Of a DNA stretch of 64,000 nucleotides, positions 43,843 through 52,256 are shown in pieces (positions within the stretch are counted from its first letter, which is position 1; every line of letters starts with the position of its first letter). This DNA is from Micromonospora halophytica (GTDB taxonomy: Bacteria > Actinomycetota > Actinomycetes > Mycobacteriales > Micromonosporaceae): contig NZ_FMDN01000004.1 in NCBI RefSeq assembly GCF_900090245.1, forward strand, positions 16,159 to 80,158, given 5' to 3'. The translations under genes and the position numbers were made by a program. The notes below the pieces were generated by a model. It was not told the DNA's origin. It ran no database searches and saw nothing but the letters and a program-made list of their open reading frames with translations.

Positions 43843-45531
43843 TCAGAAGCGGGCGGGCTCGCGGTACACGCCCCACTCGGCGCGCAGCGCGTCGCAGATC
43901 TCGCCGAGGGTGGCCTCGGCCCGGACGGCGTCGAGCATCGCCGGGATCATGTTCCCGTCGGTACGGCTGACCTCGACCATCCGGGCCACCGCCGCCGCGA
44001 CGGCCGACTCGTCCCGGGCGGCCTTGCGCTCGGCCAGCACGCGGCGCTGCTCCAGCTCCACCTCGTGCGAGATGCGCAGGATCTCCAGGTCCTTGGCGAC
44101 CGTGCCGGTGTGGCAGTTGACCCCGACGATCTTCTTGTCGCCCTTCTCCAGCGCCTGCTGGTGGACGAAGGCCGACTCGGCGATGTGGCCGGTGAACCAG
44201 CCGTCCTCGATGCCGCGCAGGATGCCGGAGGTCATCGGGCCGATCTGGTGCGGGCCCTCGCCGCCGAGCTGCCGGATCCGGGCGAAGATCTCCTCCGCCT
44301 CGGCCTCGATCTTGTCGGTCAGCGCCTCGACGTACCAGGAGCCGCCCAGCGGGTCGGCCACGTTGGTCACGCCGGTCTCCTCCATCAGCACCTGCTGGGT
44401 ACGCAGGGCGATCTCGGCGGACTCGTCGGTGGGCAGGGCGAGGGTCTCGTCGAGGGCGTTGGTGTGCAGCGAGTTGGTCCCGCCGAGCACCGCGGCCAGC
44501 GCCTCGACGGCGGTGCGCACCACGTTGTTGACCGGCTGCTGGGCGGTCAGCGACACTCCGGCGGTCTGCGTGTGGAACCGCAGCCAGAGCGCCTTCTCGC
44601 TGGTGGCGCCGTAGACGTCGCGCAGCCAGCGGGCCCAGATCCGGCGGGCGGCGCGGAACTTGGCGATCTCCTCGAAGAAGTCCACGTGCGAGTCGAAGAA
44701 GAAGCTGAGGCCGGGGGCGAAGACGTTGACGTCCAGCCCGCGCGACAGCCCCAGCTCGACGTAGCCGAACCCGTCGGCCAGGGTGTACGCCAGTTCCTGC
44801 GCGGCCGTCGAGCCGGCCTCGCGGATGTGGTAGCCGGAGACCGAGAGCGGTTTGTACCGGGGGATCTCCCGGGCGCAGTACTCCATCAGGTCGCCGATCA
44901 GGCGCAGGTGCGGCTCGGGGTCGAAGAGCCACTCCTTCTGCGCGATGTACTCCTTGAAGATGTCGGTCTGCAGGGTGCCGTCCAGGGTGGACACATCGAC
45001 GCCCTGCCGCTCGGCGGCGACCAGGTACATGCAGAAGACCGGCACGGCCGGGCCGGAGATGGTCATCGAGGTGGTGACGCCGCCCAGGTCGATGCCGTCG
45101 AAGAGCACCTCCATGTCGGCGGCGCTGTCCACCGCGACGCCGCAGTGCCCGACCTCGCCGAGCGACTGCGGGTCGTCGGAGTCCCGCCCCATCAGGGTGG
45201 GCATGTCGAAGGCGACGGAGAGGCCGCCGCCCCCGGCGCCCAGGATCATCTTGTAGCGTTCGTTGGTCTGCTGGGCGTTGCCGAACCCGGCGAACTGCCG
45301 GATCGTCCAGGTCCGTCCGCGGTAGCCGGTCGGGTGCAGGCCCCGGGTGTACGGGTACTCGCCCGGCCAGCCGATCCGGTCGAAGCCCGGGTACGCCACG
45401 CCCTCCGGCGGGCCGTAGACCGGGTCCACGGTCATCCCGGACAGGGTGGTGAAGTCCGCGTCCCGCTTGCGCGCGGCGTCGTAGCGGGCCTGCCAGCGTG
45501 CCCGTCCGGCGGCGATCTCGTCGGCGTTCAT
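43843..45531 (-). CDS. icmA: isobutyryl-CoA mutase large subunit (acyl-CoA mutase)
   Basis: 562 aa; ATG 45531 preceded by GAGGAGGAG. A TIM-barrel acyl-CoA mutase large subunit without the C-terminal B12-binding domain, so it needs a separate cobalamin-binding small subunit (not in this window). It matches Streptomyces IcmA almost collinearly. The specificity residues are Phe80 ([10 protein letters not shown]) and Gln198 (KEYIAQKEW), the isobutyryl-CoA mutase pair, instead of Tyr and Arg as in methylmalonyl-CoA mutase. It therefore likely interconverts isobutyryl-CoA and n-butyryl-CoA. meaB, epimerase, thiolase and ccr are close, and a shared operator lies 56 nt upstream. Automatic pipelines often label such proteins methylmalonyl-CoA mutase. 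Confidence 0.9.
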   Translation of the reverse strand: MNADEIAAGRARWQARYDAARKRDADFTTLSGMTVDPVYGPPEGVAYPGFDRIGWPGEYPYTRGLHPTGYRGRTWTIRQFAGFGNAQQTNERYKMILGAGGGGLSVAFDMPTLMGRDSDDPQSLGEVGHCGVAVDSAADMEVLFDGIDLGGVTTSMTISGPAVPVFCMYLVAAERQGVDVSTLDGTLQTDIFKEYIAQKEWLFDPEPHLRLIGDLMEYCAREIPRYKPLSVSGYHIREAGSTAAQELAYTLADGFGYVELGLSRGLDVNVFAPGLSFFFDSHVDFFEEIAKFRAARRIWARWLRDVYGATSEKALWLRFHTQTAGVSLTAQQPVNNVVRTAVEALAAVLGGTNSLHTNALDETLALPTDESAEIALRTQQVLMEETGVTNVADPLGGSWYVEALTDKIEAEAEEIFARIRQLGGEGPHQIGPMTSGILRGIEDGWFTGHIAESAFVHQQALEKGDKKIVGVNCHTGTVAKDLEILRISHEVELEQRRVLAERKAARDESAVAAAVARMVEVSRTDGNMIPAMLDAVRAEATLGEICDALRAEWGVYREPARF

Positions 45532-45586
45532 CCGCGGAGCTCCTCCTCGAGTCCTCGACTGCAGACCGAGTGTAGAACGGAGTCCT

Positions 45587-45601
45587 GAACGATCGCTAAG
45601 G
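45587..45601 (-). promoter_or_regulatory. shared acyl-CoA operator, icmA copy
   Basis: In the direction of icmA this reads CCTTAGCGATCGTTC, 56 nt upstream of the start. It is one of four related imperfect inverted repeats upstream of acyl-CoA genes in this window. Confidence 0.6.
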
Positions 45602-45626
45602 AAGTTTGTACCCGTCGGTAACCTGC

Positions 45627-46031
45627 TCAGGCCGGCGGCACCTCCATGGCCACGTCGTCCACCCGGATGTTGATCTCGTCGGCCCGCAGCCCGTACGCCT
45701 CGACCGCGGCCGTCACCGCCACCCGCACCGCGTCGGTCACCTGCGGGACCGGATGGCCTGCGGAGATCACCAGCACCAGGTTGACCACCGCCGCGCCGTT
45801 GCTGACGTGCGCCGAGCAGCCCCGCCGGGCGTCACCGACCTGGTCCAGGCCGACCTTGTCGAGCACCGCGTTGAAGAACCGGGCCACGTCGCCGCCGAGC
45901 TCGGCCACCCCGGGCACGGACCGCGCGGCGGCCACCGCGATCTTCTCCACCACCTCGTCGGAGACGTGCGTCGTGCCGCCCGCCACCGCGTCCGGCGTCA
46001 CCGACAGTTCCTGGGTCGCCTCGTCAGCCAT
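45627..46031 (-). CDS. Asp23/Gls24-family envelope stress protein
   Basis: 134 aa; ATG 46031 follows GGGGAGAGC. A single Asp23 domain is visible: HVSDEVVEKIAVAAARSVPGV (early), then NLVLVISAGHPVPQVTDAV and the C-terminal VDDVAMEVP. Family members are small alkaline-shock or envelope-associated proteins that usually form membrane-proximal complexes. This copy has no membrane anchor. It is a lone gene between meaB and icmA and not obviously part of their pathway. Confidence 0.88.
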   Translation of the reverse strand: MADEATQELSVTPDAVAGGTTHVSDEVVEKIAVAAARSVPGVAELGGDVARFFNAVLDKVGLDQVGDARRGCSAHVSNGAAVVNLVLVISAGHPVPQVTDAVRVAVTAAVEAYGLRADEINIRVDDVAMEVPPA

Positions 46032-46047
46032 GCTCTCCCCACAACGT

Positions 46048-46080
46048 CGCACCGCCCCACGTCAGCCGTGGGGCGGTGCG
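46048..46080 (-). terminator. meaB terminator hairpin
   Basis: A perfect 14-bp stem (CGCACCGCCCCACG / CGTGGGGCGGTGCG) with a TCAGC loop lies 36 nt past the meaB stop, before the Asp23 gene. Confidence 0.8.
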
Positions 46081-46115
46081 AGCGTACAAGGTGGAGCCGA
46101 TCCGCAGTGGACCGC

Positions 46116-47120
46116 TCAGGTGCCGAGCTGGGACAGCAGCTCGTCCGCCGCCGCGTACGGGTCGATCGCGCCCTCGGCCACCTTGGCGGCCAGAGTCGGC
46201 AGCTCCGTACCGTCGCGCAGCGAGCCGATCCGGTCGCGCAGCACGCCGAGCGCGATCGCCTCGATCTCGGCGGCGGCCCGCGCCTCCCGGCGTCGGCGCA
46301 GTTCGCCGTGCTGCTCCAGCCAGCCGCGGTGCTTGTCGATCGCGGCCGCGATGTCGTCGATGCCCTCGCCCCGCGCGGCGATCGAGCGGACCACCTGCGG
46401 CCGCCACTCGCCCGGCCCCCGCTCGCCGAGAGCGATCATGCCCTGGATGTCGCGGACGGTGGCGTCCGCGCCGTCCCGGTCGGCCTTGTTGACCACGAAG
46501 ACGTCGGCGATCTCCAGGATGCCGGCCTTGACCGCCTGGATCGCGTCGCCCATGCCCGGGGCGAGCAGCACCAGCGTGGTGTCCGCCAGGGAGGCCACCT
46601 CGACCTCGGCCTGCCCGACGCCGACGGTCTCCACCAGCACCACGTCGCAGCCGGCGCCCTCCAGGACCCGTACCGCCTGAGGCGTGGCCGCGGAGAGGCC
46701 GCCCAGGTGGCCCCGGCTGGACATCGATCGGATGTAGACGCCCGGGTCGGTGGCGTGGTCCTGCATCCGGACCCGGTCGCCGAGGATCGCCCCGCCGGTG
46801 AACGGGCTGGACGGGTCGATGGCCAGCACGCCCACCCGGTGCCCGCGCGCCCGCAGCGCCCGGACCAACTCGTTGGTGGTGGTCGACTTGCCCACCCCGG
46901 GAGAGCCGGTCAGCCCCACCACCTGCGCCTGACCGGCGTACGGCGCGAGCGCCGCCGCGACCTGCGGCAGCACCTCGTCACCGGACTCGACCAGGGTGAT
47001 CAGGCGGGCCACCGCGCGGGGGTCGCCCGCGCGGGCCCGCTGCACCAGCATGGGCACGTCCCGGCTGCGGCGCACCGGGCCGGTGGCCGTCGCCGGGACG
47101 TTCTCGATCGTTTCGCTCAC
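46116..47120 (-). CDS. meaB: MeaB-type G-protein chaperone of acyl-CoA mutase
   Basis: 334 aa P-loop GTPase (G3E family) that loads and protects adenosylcobalamin in acyl-CoA mutases. Motifs: Walker [18 protein letters not shown] (about residue 68), [19 protein letters not shown], switch [13 protein letters not shown] and base motif NKAD. The start is GTG 47120, which overlaps the thiolase TGA (GTGA), so meaB is translationally coupled to the thiolase. The likely client is the icmA product encoded 0.6 kb downstream, though it may also serve other mutases. Confidence 0.93.
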   Translation of the reverse strand: MSETIENVPATATGPVRRSRDVPMLVQRARAGDPRAVARLITLVESGDEVLPQVAAALAPYAGQAQVVGLTGSPGVGKSTTTNELVRALRARGHRVGVLAIDPSSPFTGGAILGDRVRMQDHATDPGVYIRSMSSRGHLGGLSAATPQAVRVLEGAGCDVVLVETVGVGQAEVEVASLADTTLVLLAPGMGDAIQAVKAGILEIADVFVVNKADRDGADATVRDIQGMIALGERGPGEWRPQVVRSIAARGEGIDDIAAAIDKHRGWLEQHGELRRRREARAAAEIEAIALGVLRDRIGSLRDGTELPTLAAKVAEGAIDPYAAADELLSQLGT

Positions 47121-48316
47121 TGGTTGGTCTCGGTGCCGTTCGGGACGTGGATGATCAGCGCGTCGCCCTGGCCACCGCCGCCGCACAGCGCCGCCGCACC
47201 GGTGCCGCCGCCCCGGCGCTTGAGCTCCAGCGCGAGGGTGAGCACCAGCCGCGCGCCGGACATGCCGATCGGGTGGCCCAGCGCGATCGCGCCGCCGTTG
47301 ACGTTGACCTTGTCCGGGCTGATGCCCAGGTCGCGGGTGGACTGGATGCCGACCGCCGCGAACGCCTCGTTGATCTCGACGAGGTCGATGTCCTCGATGC
47401 TCAGCCCACCCTTCTTCAGGGCGTGGTTGATCGCATTCGACGGCTGCGAGTGCAGGGAGTTGTCCGGGCCGGCCACGTTGCCGTGCGCGCCGATCTCGGC
47501 CAGCCAGGTCAGCCCCAGCTCCTTGGCCTTGGCCTTGCTCATGACGACCACCGCGGCGGCGCCGTCGGAGATCGGCGAGGAGCTGCCGGCGGTGATGGTG
47601 CCGTCCTTGGCGAACGCCGGGCGCAGCCGGCCCAGCGACTCGGCGGTGGTGTCCGGCCGGATCCCCTCGTCCTCGCTGATCACCAGCGGGTCGCCCTTGC
47701 GCTGGGGGATGACCACCGGGGTGATCTCGTCGGCGAAGTGGCCGTTCTTCTGTGCGGCGGCGGCCCGCTGGTGGCTGGCCGCGGAGAAGGCGTCCTGCTC
47801 CTCGCGGGTGATGCCGTGCTTCGCGCCGTGCCGCTCGGTGGACTCGCCCATCGAGCAGCAGTCCCAGGCGTCGGTGAGCCCGTCGAGCGCCATGTGGTCC
47901 TTGATGGTGACGTCGCCGTACTTGTAGCCGGAACGCTGCCCGAGCAGCAGGTGCGGGGCGTTGGTCATCGACTCCATGCCGCCGGCCACCACGATGTCGA
48001 ACTCGCCGGCCCGGATGAGCTGGTCGGCCAGGGCGATCGCGTCCAGGCCGGAGAGGCAGACCTTGTTGATGGTCAACGCCGGGGTGGACATCGGGATGCC
48101 GGCCTCGACGGCGGCCTGCCGGGCGGGGATCTGCCCGGTGCCCGCCTGGAGCACCTGACCCATGATCACGTACTGCACCTGGTCCGGGGCGACACCGGCC
48201 CGCTCCAGCGCCGCCCTGATCGCGATACCGCCGAGCTTCGTCGCCGGAAGGTCCTTGAGGTTGCCCAGCAGGCGCCCCATCGGGGTCCGCGCGCCGCTGA
48301 CGATCACCGAAGCCAT
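47117..48316 (-). CDS. acetyl-CoA C-acetyltransferase (thiolase)
   Basis: 399 aa; condenses two acetyl-CoA to acetoacetyl-CoA or cleaves 3-ketoacyl-CoA. ATG 48316 has GGAGG upstream. The nucleophile Cys is in [15 protein letters not shown] (about 88-90), the His in [23 protein letters not shown] (about 350) and the second Cys in [10 protein letters not shown] (about 380). It is followed by overlapping meaB and divergent from the epimerase, with the shared operator in the 60-bp promoter region. It provides the entry step of the butyryl/ethylmalonyl-CoA route. Confidence 0.93.
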   Translation of the reverse strand: MASVIVSGARTPMGRLLGNLKDLPATKLGGIAIRAALERAGVAPDQVQYVIMGQVLQAGTGQIPARQAAVEAGIPMSTPALTINKVCLSGLDAIALADQLIRAGEFDIVVAGGMESMTNAPHLLLGQRSGYKYGDVTIKDHMALDGLTDAWDCCSMGESTERHGAKHGITREEQDAFSAASHQRAAAAQKNGHFADEITPVVIPQRKGDPLVISEDEGIRPDTTAESLGRLRPAFAKDGTITAGSSSPISDGAAAVVVMSKAKAKELGLTWLAEIGAHGNVAGPDNSLHSQPSNAINHALKKGGLSIEDIDLVEINEAFAAVGIQSTRDLGISPDKVNVNGGAIALGHPIGMSGARLVLTLALELKRRGGGTGAAALCGGGGQGDALIIHVPNGTETNQ

Positions 48317-48346
48317 TGCCTGCCTCCGAGGGGTGCCGACCTGTCG

Positions 48347-48361
48347 CCTTAACGATTGTTC
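48347..48361 (+). promoter_or_regulatory. shared acyl-CoA operator, thiolase/epimerase copy
   Basis: CCTTAACGATTGTTC sits between the divergent thiolase and epimerase genes, 31 nt from one start and 16 nt from the other. It is the most symmetrical copy (GAAC-NNNN-GTTAAG when read from the other strand). Confidence 0.6.
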
Positions 48362-48364
48362 GGT

Positions 48365-48370
48365 CAGACT
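48365..48370 (+). promoter_or_regulatory. -10 element for a leaderless epimerase transcript
   Basis: CAGACT ends 6 nt before ATG 48377, and no SD precedes the gene. This spacing would place the transcription start at or next to the ATG. Confidence 0.4.
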
Positions 48371-48376
48371 AACGCC

Positions 48377-48850
48377 ATGGCTGAGAACTCCCCCGTCGAG
48401 CCCGCTGCCGACTATGTCACAGACATCGGCCTGCGCCGCATCGACCACGTCGGGGTCGCGGTCGCCGACCTCGACGCCGCGATCGACTTCTACCAGCGGA
48501 CCTTCGGCATGCGCTGCGTGCACACCGAGACCAACACCGAGCAGGGCGTACGCGAGGCGATGCTGGCCGTCGGCCCGACGGCCGAGGGCGGCTTCGTGCA
48601 GCTGCTCGCCCCGCTGAGCCCGGAGTCGACCATCGCGAAGTTCCTGGACCGCAGGGGTCCGGGCATGCAGCAGGTGGCGTACACGGTGGCGGACATCGAC
48701 GCCGCCTGCGCGGCGCTGCGCGAGCGGGGCGTACGGCTGCTCTACGAGACCCCGAAGCGGGGCACCTCGGACTCGCGGGTCAACTTCGTGCACCCGAAGG
48801 ACGCCGGTGGCGTCCTGGTCGAGCTGGTCGAGCCGGCCGGGGGCCACTGA
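48377..48850 (+). CDS. mce: methylmalonyl-CoA/ethylmalonyl-CoA epimerase
   Basis: 157 aa vicinal-oxygen-chelate protein. Metal ligands are in [16 protein letters not shown] (His near residue 25), the central [13 protein letters not shown] and [16 protein letters not shown], and Glu in VLVELVEP near the end. It interconverts (2R)- and (2S)-methylmalonyl-CoA; homologues also accept ethylmalonyl-CoA, which would fit the adjacent ccr gene. It is divergent from the thiolase, probably leaderless, and followed by a strong terminator. Confidence 0.93.
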   Translation: MAENSPVEPAADYVTDIGLRRIDHVGVAVADLDAAIDFYQRTFGMRCVHTETNTEQGVREAMLAVGPTAEGGFVQLLAPLSPESTIAKFLDRRGPGMQQVAYTVADIDAACAALRERGVRLLYETPKRGTSDSRVNFVHPKDAGGVLVELVEPAGGH

Positions 48851-48869
48851 CCGCCCGCTCGCCCACCCC

Positions 48870-48903
48870 GCAGGTCGGGGCGCCGCACGGCGCCCCGACC
48901 TGC
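48870..48903 (+). terminator. epimerase terminator hairpin
   Basis: A perfect 15-bp stem (GCAGGTCGGGGCGCC / GGCGCCCCGACCTGC) with a GCAC loop, followed by TCTTCC, starts 20 nt past the stop. The rest of the 325-bp gap before ccr (48851-49175) holds the shared operator copy at 49027 and no recognisable gene. Confidence 0.85.
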
Positions 48904-49026
48904 TCTTCCGGCGTCGTACCGACTGCCGTCCCAGTAGGTGGGAGGACGCGCGGCGGTGCGCGGTGCGGCGTTCCCACGGACAGCTCCACGCACGGCGCAA
49001 TGCACTTTTTCACACAGGACTTCCGA

Positions 49027-49041
49027 CCCTAGCTACCGTTC
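49027..49041 (+). promoter_or_regulatory. shared acyl-CoA operator, ccr copy (weaker)
   Basis: CCCTAGCTACCGTTC lies 134 nt upstream of ccr. It matches the HBD copy CCTTAGCGGCCGTTC at 12 of 15 positions. Confidence 0.45.
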
Positions 49042-49175
49042 AGTAACGTCCGGCGGCACAGGAACGCGACCGGTGCCGGATGTGTCGATGGCCGACATGG
49101 CGGTCGGTCGCACCGGCGCCGACGATGGCAACAGCCCGTGCCCGGCGTGCGGGTGCGGACGAACGGGAGGTCACC

Positions 49176-50531
49176 GTGCAGGACATCCTCGAAGCGATCA
49201 TGGCGGCAGAGGGCTCGGACCAGCCGGAGCGCGAACTGGCCGGCCTCGCCGGCCTGCCCGTGCCGGAGAGCTACCGGGGCATGGTCGTCCGCGCCGACGA
49301 GACCCGGATGTTCGACGGGCTGGCCACCCGGGACAAGGACCCGCGCAAGGCGCTGCACCTGCAGGAGGTGCCCACCCCGGAACTCGGCCCGGGCGAGGCG
49401 CTGGTCGCGGTGATGGCCAGCGCGATCAACTACAACACGGTCTGGACCAGCATCTTCGAGCCGCTGCCGACCTTCAAGTTCCTCCAGCGCTACGGCCGGC
49501 TCTCCGAGCTGACCCGCCGGCACGACCTGCCGTACCACGTGGTCGGCTCCGACGCCGCCGGCGTGGTGCTGCGTACCGGCCCCGGGGTGACGAAGTGGAA
49601 GGCCGGCGACGAGGTCGTCGCCCACTGCCTCTCCGTCGAACTGGAGGACGCGGCCGGTCACGACGACACCATGCTCGACCCGCAGCAGCGGATCTGGGGC
49701 TTCGAGACCAACTTCGGCGGCCTCGCCGAGCTGTGCGTGGTCAAGGCCAACCAGCTGATGCCGAAGCCGCGCCACCTGAGCTGGGAGGAGGCGGCGAGCC
49801 CGGGCCTGGTCAACTCGACCGCGTACCGGCAGCTCGTCTCCCACCACGGCGCGAACATGAAGCAGGGCGACGTGGTGCTGATCTGGGGCGCCTCCGGCGG
49901 CCTGGGCAGCTATGCCACCCAGATGGCGCTCAACGGCGGCGCGATCCCGGTCTGCGTGGTCTCCTCGCCGGAGAAGGCCGAGCTGTGCCGGTCGATGGGG
50001 GCCGAGCTGGTCATCGACCGTTCCGCGGAGGGCTTCCGGTTCTGGAAGGACGAGCACACCCAGGACCAGGACGAGTGGCGCCGCTTCGGCGAGCGGATCC
50101 GCGAGCTGACCGGCGGCGACGACCCGGACATCGTCTTCGAGCACCCCGGCCGGGAGACCTTCGGCGCCAGCGTCTTCGTCGCCAAGAAGGGCGGCACCAT
50201 CGTCACCTGTGCCTCCACCAGCGGCTACCAGCACCAGTACGACAACCGCTACCTGTGGATGCACCTCAAGCGGATCGTCGGCAGCCACTTCGCCAACTAC
50301 CGCGAGGCGTGGGAGGCCAACCGACTGGTGTCGCTCGGCCTGATCCACCCGACGGTGTCGAGGACCTACCCGCTGGAGCAGACCGGCCAGGCGGCGTACG
50401 AGGTGCACCGCAACGCGCACCAGGGCAAGGTCGGCGTGCGCTGCCTCGCCCCCGCCGACGGCCTCGGCGTCCGGGACCCGCAGATGCGGGCCCGGCACGA
50501 GAGCGCAATCAACCGGTTCCGCGGCCACTGA
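49176..50531 (+). CDS. ccr: crotonyl-CoA carboxylase/reductase
   Basis: 451 aa zinc-less MDR-family enzyme that reductively carboxylates crotonyl-CoA with NADPH and CO2 to (2S)-ethylmalonyl-CoA. GTG 49176 follows CGGGAGG. Hallmarks: ASAINYNTVWTSIFEP (about 85), HVVGSDAAGVVLRTGPG, the NADPH fold LIWGASGGLGSYATQMA (about 235) and GGTIVTCASTSGYQHQYDNR. It feeds ethylmalonyl-CoA to acetate assimilation or polyketide extender supply. A weak copy of the shared operator lies upstream and a hairpin terminator downstream. Confidence 0.95.
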   Translation: MQDILEAIMAAEGSDQPERELAGLAGLPVPESYRGMVVRADETRMFDGLATRDKDPRKALHLQEVPTPELGPGEALVAVMASAINYNTVWTSIFEPLPTFKFLQRYGRLSELTRRHDLPYHVVGSDAAGVVLRTGPGVTKWKAGDEVVAHCLSVELEDAAGHDDTMLDPQQRIWGFETNFGGLAELCVVKANQLMPKPRHLSWEEAASPGLVNSTAYRQLVSHHGANMKQGDVVLIWGASGGLGSYATQMALNGGAIPVCVVSSPEKAELCRSMGAELVIDRSAEGFRFWKDEHTQDQDEWRRFGERIRELTGGDDPDIVFEHPGRETFGASVFVAKKGGTIVTCASTSGYQHQYDNRYLWMHLKRIVGSHFANYREAWEANRLVSLGLIHPTVSRTYPLEQTGQAAYEVHRNAHQGKVGVRCLAPADGLGVRDPQMRARHESAINRFRGH

Positions 50532-50624
50532 GCCGTCCGGGTGACGCCGGGTCGCCCATTGCGGTGAGGAGGCCATTGCCTTTCCACCGTGACCCGGACA
50601 CCCATTCGAGTGAGGTCGGACAAA

Positions 50625-50649
50625 GGGCCGCGGGCACCGCCCGCGGCCC
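50625..50649 (+). terminator. ccr terminator hairpin
   Basis: A perfect 11-bp stem (GGGCCGCGGGC / GCCCGCGGCCC) with an ACC loop, flanked by AAA and ATTT, lies 94 nt past the ccr stop. The remaining sequence to 50809 is promoter-like and less GC-rich near 50740-50770. Confidence 0.78.
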
Positions 50650-50809
50650 ATTTCCCGCTCACTTTGCGTGACGTCCGGCCCGCCCGGGAGCTGCCAAGAT
50701 CGTCATTCGGGACGATCTCCCGGCGTGGGCCGGTGGACCAGGTAATGACGACACGAAAGCTCGGGACCGCTCTTGCGAACGACCCCGGGGGGTCTGCGAG
50801 TATGTCCCA

Positions 50810-52075
50810 ATGCCCCAGCAGCAGTCCTCCCCTCTCGCGTTCTTCGATAACGCGAACTCGCAGCCGGATTTCACCGTCGGCCTGCGCGGATACAACACCC
50901 ACCAGGTTGACGACTTCATCGGCCGGATGACCGCGGCGCTGACCCAGTCGGAGCAGGCCCGGGCCGAGGCCGAGCAGCGGATGAACGACGCCCAGCGTCG
51001 CCTCCGCCAGGCCGAGCAGCGCCAGAGCGCGCTCGAGCAGAAGCTCACCGACACCAACAAGCAGCTCGAGGAGAACAGCCGGCCCACCCTCTCCGGCCTG
51101 GGCACCAGGGTCGAGCAGATCCTCCGGCTGGCCGAGGAGCAGGCCAACGACCACCGCAACGAGGCCAAGCGGGAGTCGGAGGGCATCCTCTCCGCGGCCC
51201 GCCTCGAGGCGCGGGAGATCACCGACAAGGCGCGGGCCGAGGCGGCCGCCATGAAGGCCACCGCCGAGCGGGAGGCGGGCAACGTCCGCACCGTCGCCGA
51301 GCGCGAGGCCGCCGAGGTGCGGGTGCAGGCCCGCCGCGAGGCCGACACGCTGCGCGCCGACGCCGAGCGGGAGACCAAGCAGCTACGCACGGTCACCGCC
51401 CACGAGGTGGCCGAGCTGAAGTCCACCGTCGAGCGCGAGGTCGCCACCCTGCGGGCCACCGCCGAGCGGGAGATCACCCAGCAGCGGGCCAAGGCGGCCC
51501 GCGAGGCCGAGGAGAAGCGGGCCGAGGCGACCAAGCTGCTCACCGACGCCCGGGACAAGCGGGACAAGGACCTCCAGGCCCTGGAGCTCCAGCTCGCCGA
51601 GCGGCGCGAGAAGGCCGAGCGCGAGGAGTCGGAGCGGCACGCCGCCCAGGTCGCGCAGACCCAGAAGCTGGTCGGCGAGGCCGAGCAGCGCGCCCACGCC
51701 GCGCAGGAGCGGGCCAAGGAGATCGAGCAGCGGGCCGAGGCGCGCCGGGTCGAGTCCGAGCGCACCGCCGCCGAGACGGTCGAGAAGGCCAAGGCACTGG
51801 CCGAGAAGACGCTGAGCGAGGCCAAGGCCGAGGCGAAGCGGCTGCTCACCGAGGCGCGCACCGAGGCGGAGCTGACCACCCAGGCCGCCCGCCGCGAGGT
51901 CGAGGACCTCACCCGCCAGAAGGACGCCGTCACCTCCCAGCTCGGGCAGATGCTCTCCGGCCTGGCCGGCATCGTGCCGGGCGTGCCGGCGCAGCAGCAG
52001 GCCGCCGCGCCGGCCAAGCCGGCGCCGGCCAAGGCCGACGCCGAGCAGCAGGCGACCGCGGAGACCGCCAGCTGA
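50810..52075 (+). CDS. DivIVA-like polar coiled-coil protein
   Basis: 421 aa. The N-terminal FTVGLRGYNTHQVDDFIGRM (about 21-40) is a DivIVA-type membrane-targeting turn. It is followed by about 320 residues of continuous Ala/Glu/Arg coiled coil with heptads (REAGNVRTVAEREAAEVRVQ) and an Ala/Pro/Gln-rich tail. This matches the FilP/Scy/DivIVA group that organises hyphal-tip growth in filamentous actinomycetes, often annotated as cellulose-binding protein. A segment GLGTRVEQILRLAEEQA is shared with the next gene, showing common ancestry. ATG 50810 has no strong SD. Confidence 0.83.
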   Translation: MPQQQSSPLAFFDNANSQPDFTVGLRGYNTHQVDDFIGRMTAALTQSEQARAEAEQRMNDAQRRLRQAEQRQSALEQKLTDTNKQLEENSRPTLSGLGTRVEQILRLAEEQANDHRNEAKRESEGILSAARLEAREITDKARAEAAAMKATAEREAGNVRTVAEREAAEVRVQARREADTLRADAERETKQLRTVTAHEVAELKSTVEREVATLRATAEREITQQRAKAAREAEEKRAEATKLLTDARDKRDKDLQALELQLAERREKAEREESERHAAQVAQTQKLVGEAEQRAHAAQERAKEIEQRAEARRVESERTAAETVEKAKALAEKTLSEAKAEAKRLLTEARTEAELTTQAARREVEDLTRQKDAVTSQLGQMLSGLAGIVPGVPAQQQAAAPAKPAPAKADAEQQATAETAS

Positions 52076-52104
52076 CCCACCGCACGTCCGGGGCATGAGT
52101 GACG

Positions 52105-52146
52105 CGGCGCGGGGTGACACCGGGTGACCGGTGGCACCCCGCGCCG
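52105..52146 (+). terminator. terminator hairpin between the two coiled-coil genes
   Basis: A stem of 12 bp (CGGCGCGGGGTG / CACCCCGCGCCG), an A/G mismatch and a further 6 bp (CACCGG / CCGGTG) close on a GTGA loop, 29 nt past the stop. The second coiled-coil gene therefore probably has its own promoter. Confidence 0.8.
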
Positions 52147-52256
52147 TATCCGTTCGCCCACCCGCTGGGACCGGCGTGCCGGACACCAGTGAAGTAGGTC
52201 CCAACAGGGGCGTCCGTATCGCCCCAGGAGGGCCGGATGCGTGTGAGGATGGGGGC

